Below are positions 6,872 through 9,484 of a stretch of DNA of 9,484 bases, piece after piece; position 1 is the stretch's first letter; the number at the start of each line of letters is the position of its first letter. This DNA is from Planctomycetaceae bacterium. GTDB lineage: Bacteria > Planctomycetota > Planctomycetia > Pirellulales > Pirellulaceae. The stretch covers positions 1 to 9,484 of the forward strand of contig JAKEHX010000194.1 in NCBI GenBank assembly GCA_022614795.1, given 5' to 3'. The translations under genes and the position numbers were made by a program. The notes beneath the pieces were generated by a model. It had not been told where the DNA came from and did no database searches. It saw only the letters and a program-made list of their open reading frames with translations.

Positions 6872-7208
6872 TCCTGTAGCATCCAAACCAGTCGCGCGGC
6901 GGCCCACGAGGCCACATGCCATTCTCGTCCCAACTGCTCGCTGTCGGAGCAAGTCGAGGAGGGCGGGCTTGTCAGAAGGAGCCGTGGATTGCCGCCAATT
7001 GGCGGGGGCTCAAGCTGAAGGCAAGTAATGAGGCGCAACTGGTGATTGTTACCCACCCTTCGAAGTGCGGCCGCAATGAACCGCTCCTAACCATTCGTCG
7101 GCACCCATCATACCTTGGCTGGCGGGCCATGCGTAGCAGCCGAATCAGCCAGCGCAAGTTATTGGCTGCCAGCTACTTAGAGAGCGGATTGCGTTCGCGC
7201 CGGGGGGT
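6872..7208. other. 337-base stretch without a convincing gene; leader of the transporter
   Basis: This separates two minus-strand genes. Short open frames on both strands lack Shine-Dalgarno sites and family resemblance. It holds a perfect palindrome (6992-7005), a small hairpin just past the PPIase gene (stem CAGCCA 7146-7151 with TGGCTG 7163-7168), and a minus-strand TATGAT (7107-7112) that could be a -10 box but has no good -35 partner. No c-di-AMP (ydaO) riboswitch, which controls kimA in Bacillus, could be recognised by eye. Confidence 0.5.
6992..7005. promoter_or_regulatory. Perfect 14-bp palindrome, possible operator
   Basis: CCGCCAATTGGCGG is fully self-complementary and lies about 120 bases upstream of the transporter start. 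A dyad of this size in a long leader suits a dimeric repressor site, but no regulator is known and it is a single copy in the window. Confidence 0.3.
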
Positions 7209-7988
7209 CTAGCGAATCCGCTCAACCGAATTGATGGTAATCGGCTGGACGGGCAACCTGGCAAAATCGCCATCGGCGGCAGTCGGTGCCTGGGCGATAC
7301 GATCGACAATCTCCATCCCTGCCGTCACCTCGCCGAATACGCAATAGCCCCAAGCTTGCTCGCGGTTCAGGGCCGCTTCTGGCGATTCAGCCTGTTCATC
7401 GTCGGACGGTGAGTAATTCAAGCGATCCGGGTCCCCTTGGCAGTCAAGTGCCGGATTGTCAGCCACATTGATAAAGAACTGCGACGTCGCCGAATGTGCT
7501 TTAGCCGGATCGCGAATCATCGCCACGGCGCCGCGGACGTTTTTCAGGCCGTTTTGCGATTCGTTGTAGATCGGCGAGCGGGTTTCCTTCGCGGTCAAAT
7601 CGTTCGTATAACCGCCGCCTATGATCATCGAGCTGCCTTCGACGTGGTGAAAGATCGTGCCGTCGTAGAATTGCCGCTGGGCATAGTTGTGCAGGAAGTT
7701 ATCGACCGATTGCGGGGCCTTTTCGCGGAACAATTGAAGCTGAATGTCGCCCGCCGACGTGTGCAGAACAATGACCGGATCGACCGGCTTGGGGGGCGTG
7801 GGCTTGGGTTTGGCAGGCTGGGACGAGATCGATGTGCCAGGCGCGGTGGTCGTGGTTGGTCCGACTCCGCCATCGACGCTCGACACGGCGACATCGGCCT
7901 GGGAGCCGCCGCCGCAGCCAGTCAGCCAACACGCCACAATCAGCGCGAGCACCGCCAGTCCGAGCAATACCAAACGAGCAGCCTGCAT
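7209..7988 (-). CDS. Lipoprotein cyclophilin-type peptidyl-prolyl isomerase with degenerate active site
   Basis: This 259-residue protein has a hydrophobic N-terminus and a lipobox LTGC (Cys25; an upstream IVAC with Cys20 is an alternative), so it is probably membrane-anchored on the outside of the cytoplasmic membrane. A Thr/Pro/Lys-rich linker (about 30-71) leads to a PpiB-like cyclophilin domain (72-259). Family motifs are DIQLQLF, AP.SV.NFL, NGLKN.RGAVAM, HSATSQFFINVADN and WGYCVFGEVTAGMEIVD. The catalytic block normally reading FHRV..GFMIQGG is here FHHVEGSSMIIGG. The catalytic Arg is therefore His115, and the Phe and Gln are Ser120 and Ile123. An acidic insert of roughly 20 residues (about 183-210) precedes the WGYCVFG strand. 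The ATG at 7988 is set by GGGAGG 8 bases upstream. The likely role is periplasmic folding or binding; isomerase activity is doubtful. Confidence 0.88.
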   Translation of the reverse strand: MQAARLVLLGLAVLALIVACWLTGCGGGSQADVAVSSVDGGVGPTTTTAPGTSISSQPAKPKPTPPKPVDPVIVLHTSAGDIQLQLFREKAPQSVDNFLHNYAQRQFYDGTIFHHVEGSSMIIGGGYTNDLTAKETRSPIYNESQNGLKNVRGAVAMIRDPAKAHSATSQFFINVADNPALDCQGDPDRLNYSPSDDEQAESPEAALNREQAWGYCVFGEVTAGMEIVDRIAQAPTAADGDFARLPVQPITINSVERIR

Positions 7989-7996
7989 GATCGAAG

Positions 7997-8002
7997 CCTC
8001 CC
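7997..8002 (-). promoter_or_regulatory. Shine-Dalgarno site deciding the PPIase start
   Basis: GGGAGG on the minus strand, 8 bases before the ATG at 7988, selects this start over an upstream ATG at 8015 that would prepend nine residues to the signal peptide. Confidence 0.75.
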
Positions 8003-8117
8003 TGCAAACGGCCATCCTCCGTGCGGCCGAATCATCCGCAGTTTACCCAGATCGTGCAACATCAATTTGGCCGTGTTATCCGGCTGCCTTAGGGCTACGA
8101 AACGGCGACGAGCGATG

Positions 8118-8146
8118 CTGACGCGCTTCGCCAAGCGGGCTAAAAT
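8118..8146 (+). promoter_or_regulatory. Sigma-70-like promoter candidate for murB
   Basis: CTGACG (8118-8123) and TAAAAT (8141-8146) are separated by exactly 17 bases, about 60 bases upstream of the murB ATG, in a region divergent from the PPIase gene. They match four of six -35 and five of six -10 consensus positions. Planctomycete promoter consensus is poorly known, so this is a candidate only. Confidence 0.4.
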
Positions 8147-8208
8147 GCCTGAACCCGTGGCCATCCGCTACTAGCACGCGCTGCGCGGAAATATGCAAGC
8201 AAATCGAT

Positions 8209-9087
8209 ATGACCATACCCGCCGGATTTGAGCACATCGTCCGCGAGCACGAGCCGCTGGCGCCGCACACCTGGTTTCGCCTGGGCGGGGCGGCGCAGTA
8301 TTTCGCCGAGCCGACGACCGTCGAGGAGCTTTCGACCCTGGTCGGCCGCTGCCATGAAGCGGGAACCCCTGTTCGCGTGTTGGGGGGCGGTTCCAACCTG
8401 CTCGTGCGCGACGAGGACGTGGCCGGCCTTGTGGTCTCGCTTTCTCCGGCGGTCTTTGGGCAGATCGAGATCAGCGGGCGGCGCGTGACCGCAGGGGCCG
8501 GGGCGCGGCTGGGCCATGTCATCTCCGCGGCGGTTCGCGAAGGCCTGGCTGGGCTCGAGCAGCTCGTGGGAATTCCAGGAACGATCGGCGGAGCGCTGCA
8601 TACTAACGCGACCGCGCACGGCGGCGACATCGGCCAGTGGACCGTCTCGGCTACCGTGATGAACCGCCGCGGCGAAATCGTCACGCGCAGCCGCACCGAG
8701 CTGCGGTTCGGTTATCGCGACAGCAACCTCGACGAGCTGGCGATCCTCGAAGCGACGTTCGAGCTGGAGCCCGGCGATCCGCAGCGGCTGACCAAGCAGA
8801 TGCAGCAGGCGTGGATTCTCAAGCGCGCGGCCCAGCCGATCTCGGAGGAAAACGCCGGGCTGATTTTCAAGAGCCCCGGGGGCGTGAGCGCGGCCAGCTT
8901 GATCGAACAAGCCGGTTTCGAATCGGCGCGTGTCGGCCAGGCTTCGATCAGCGACCGGAACGCGAATTTCATCGTCGTGGGTCCTGGGGCAACCAGCCGC
9001 GACGTGTTGGAGCTCATCGAGCAGGTCCGCAAGGGAGTCGCCGAGCGAACGGGCGTGGAGCTGGAGATGGCGGTCGAAGTGTGGTGA
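8209..9087 (+). CDS. murB: UDP-N-acetylenolpyruvoylglucosamine reductase (MurB homologue)
   Basis: MurB reduces UDP-GlcNAc-enolpyruvate to UDP-MurNAc with NADPH and FAD, in the cytoplasm, for peptidoglycan synthesis. The 292-residue length and missing C-terminal Tyr loop fit the short type II group. Family signatures are LAPHTWFRLGGAAQYF (substrate/FAD entry), the FAD loop GGGSNLL (59-65), VGIPGTIGGAL (120-129), the Y-R-D-S motif with catalytic Arg170, FKSPGG, and a SDRNANFIV segment near the C-terminus. Two catalytic positions are unusual. The Ser/Cys general acid (Ser229 in E. coli, usually AG(S/C).FK) is Leu218 in AGLIFK. The Glu of LEPE (Glu325 in E. coli) is Ala288 in LEMA. Fold assignment is secure; normal activity is uncertain. 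No good Shine-Dalgarno sequence precedes the ATG, which was chosen by family N-terminus. An FtsQ-like gene follows after 39 bases, as in dcw clusters. Confidence 0.88.
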   Translation: MTIPAGFEHIVREHEPLAPHTWFRLGGAAQYFAEPTTVEELSTLVGRCHEAGTPVRVLGGGSNLLVRDEDVAGLVVSLSPAVFGQIEISGRRVTAGAGARLGHVISAAVREGLAGLEQLVGIPGTIGGALHTNATAHGGDIGQWTVSATVMNRRGEIVTRSRTELRFGYRDSNLDELAILEATFELEPGDPQRLTKQMQQAWILKRAAQPISEENAGLIFKSPGGVSAASLIEQAGFESARVGQASISDRNANFIVVGPGATSRDVLELIEQVRKGVAERTGVELEMAVEVW

Positions 9088-9114
9088 TTGGGATTGTGCG
9101 TCCTACCCCGAAAT

Positions 9115-9118
9115 GGAG
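9115..9118 (+). promoter_or_regulatory. Shine-Dalgarno site of the FtsQ-like gene
   Basis: GGAG lies 8 bases before the ATG at 9127 in the short murB-ftsQ gap, supporting a start at 9127 and independent translation initiation within the operon. Confidence 0.6.
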
Positions 9119-9126
9119 TTCGGGCC

Positions 9127-9484
9127 ATGGCAACGAAATCGTCAAAGTCAACGGCATCGATTCCGCGGGCGATCCAACTTGCCCGCATCTTGTGGCGGCC
9201 GCAAAATCGCGGGCTGGTGCTTGCTGCCGGTGTAATTCTCGCGGCGATCACTGGCCTGATCGTCGCCTGGCATCGCTGGGGCCAGCCCGCCACGCAGGGC
9301 GCGGACTATGTAGTCACGCCCGACAAAATCGAGCTCACGCCCCAGCCCGATTGGATTCATGCCGATGTCAAGGCTGAGGTCGTACACTCAGCCAATCTCA
9401 GCCGGCTCGACTTGCGCGATCGTCAGCTTGTCGAGCAGGTGTCGCAGGCATTTGCCCTGCACGCCTGGATCGCCAAGGTGAAGC
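9127..9484 (+). CDS. FtsQ/DivIB-like division protein (3' partial)
   Basis: The frame runs open from the ATG at 9127 to the right edge, giving 119 residues without a stop. A basic cytoplasmic N-terminus (1-28, many Lys/Arg) precedes one membrane segment (about 29-48, GLVLAAGVILAAITGLIVAW). After it comes YVVTPDKIELTPQPDWIHADVKAEVV, then a helix-rich stretch LDLRDRQLVEQVSQAFALHAWIAKV. The topology (short inside, single span, then a periplasmic domain) and the position directly after murB match FtsQ/DivIB. The post-membrane strand-helix order is compatible with a POTRA-type domain, but sequence similarity to classical FtsQ is weak. In other bacteria FtsQ links early and late division proteins at the septum. 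The call rests mainly on topology and gene order; it could also be an uncharacterised envelope protein. Confidence 0.65.
   Translation, partial: MATKSSKSTASIPRAIQLARILWRPQNRGLVLAAGVILAAITGLIVAWHRWGQPATQGADYVVTPDKIELTPQPDWIHADVKAEVVHSANLSRLDLRDRQLVEQVSQAFALHAWIAKVK

Noticed and set aside
6923..6952. TTG start for the transporter, 27 residues before the chosen ATG
   Set aside because: Added residues are Arg/Gly-rich and unlike a transporter N-terminus, and a rarer start codon would be needed.
6972..7157. Small minus-strand open frame in the transporter leader
   Set aside because: Lacks a ribosome site at its start, ends before the transporter and shows no protein-like pattern.

Overview
The window looks like a chromosomal segment of a GC-rich bacterium, most likely a planctomycete of the Pirellulales type. 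This is inferred from the protein families and their sequence style: a secreted PQQ-type sugar dehydrogenase, a YHS-like protein with an Ala/Gln/Pro-rich N-terminal half, DUF4013 membrane proteins, and a short MurB followed by a very divergent FtsQ-like protein. No rRNA, tRNA, CRISPR array, transposase or integrase was seen, and gene order and base composition look chromosomal throughout.

Layout, left to right. (1) 1-1106, + strand: 3' part of a low-complexity protein ending in two YHS-like repeats. (2) 1110-1199: a nested inverted repeat between convergent genes. (3) 1207-1515, - strand: a stand-alone DUF971 (GBBH-like N-terminal) protein with a CxCxxC zinc-site pattern. It is divergent from (4) 1638-2882, + strand: a secreted glucose/sorbosone dehydrogenase-family beta-propeller. 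(5) 2995-3825 and 3835-4644, + strand: two tandem paralogous DUF4013 membrane proteins. (6) 4655-4715: two perfect hairpins between convergent genes. (7) 4718-6871, - strand: a large APC-superfamily transporter whose putative substrate-site residues match the KimA potassium importer. (8) 6872-7208: a 337-base stretch without a convincing gene, holding a 14-bp perfect palindrome. (9) 7209-7988, - strand: a lipoprotein cyclophilin-type PPIase with a degenerate active site. (10) 8209-9087, + strand: a MurB homologue, followed after 39 bases by (11) an FtsQ-like single-pass membrane protein running off the right edge (9127-9484).

The clearest functional unit is murB plus ftsQ-like, a remnant of the division and cell wall (dcw) gene order. 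The DUF4013 pair is probably one transcript. The remaining genes are ordinary housekeeping or envelope genes without an obvious shared pathway. No defence system or mobile island is evident. The most notable observations are a MurB that appears to lack both the Ser/Cys and the Glu catalytic residues, a PPIase missing the cyclophilin catalytic Arg, and a nested palindrome pair with compensatory base changes.
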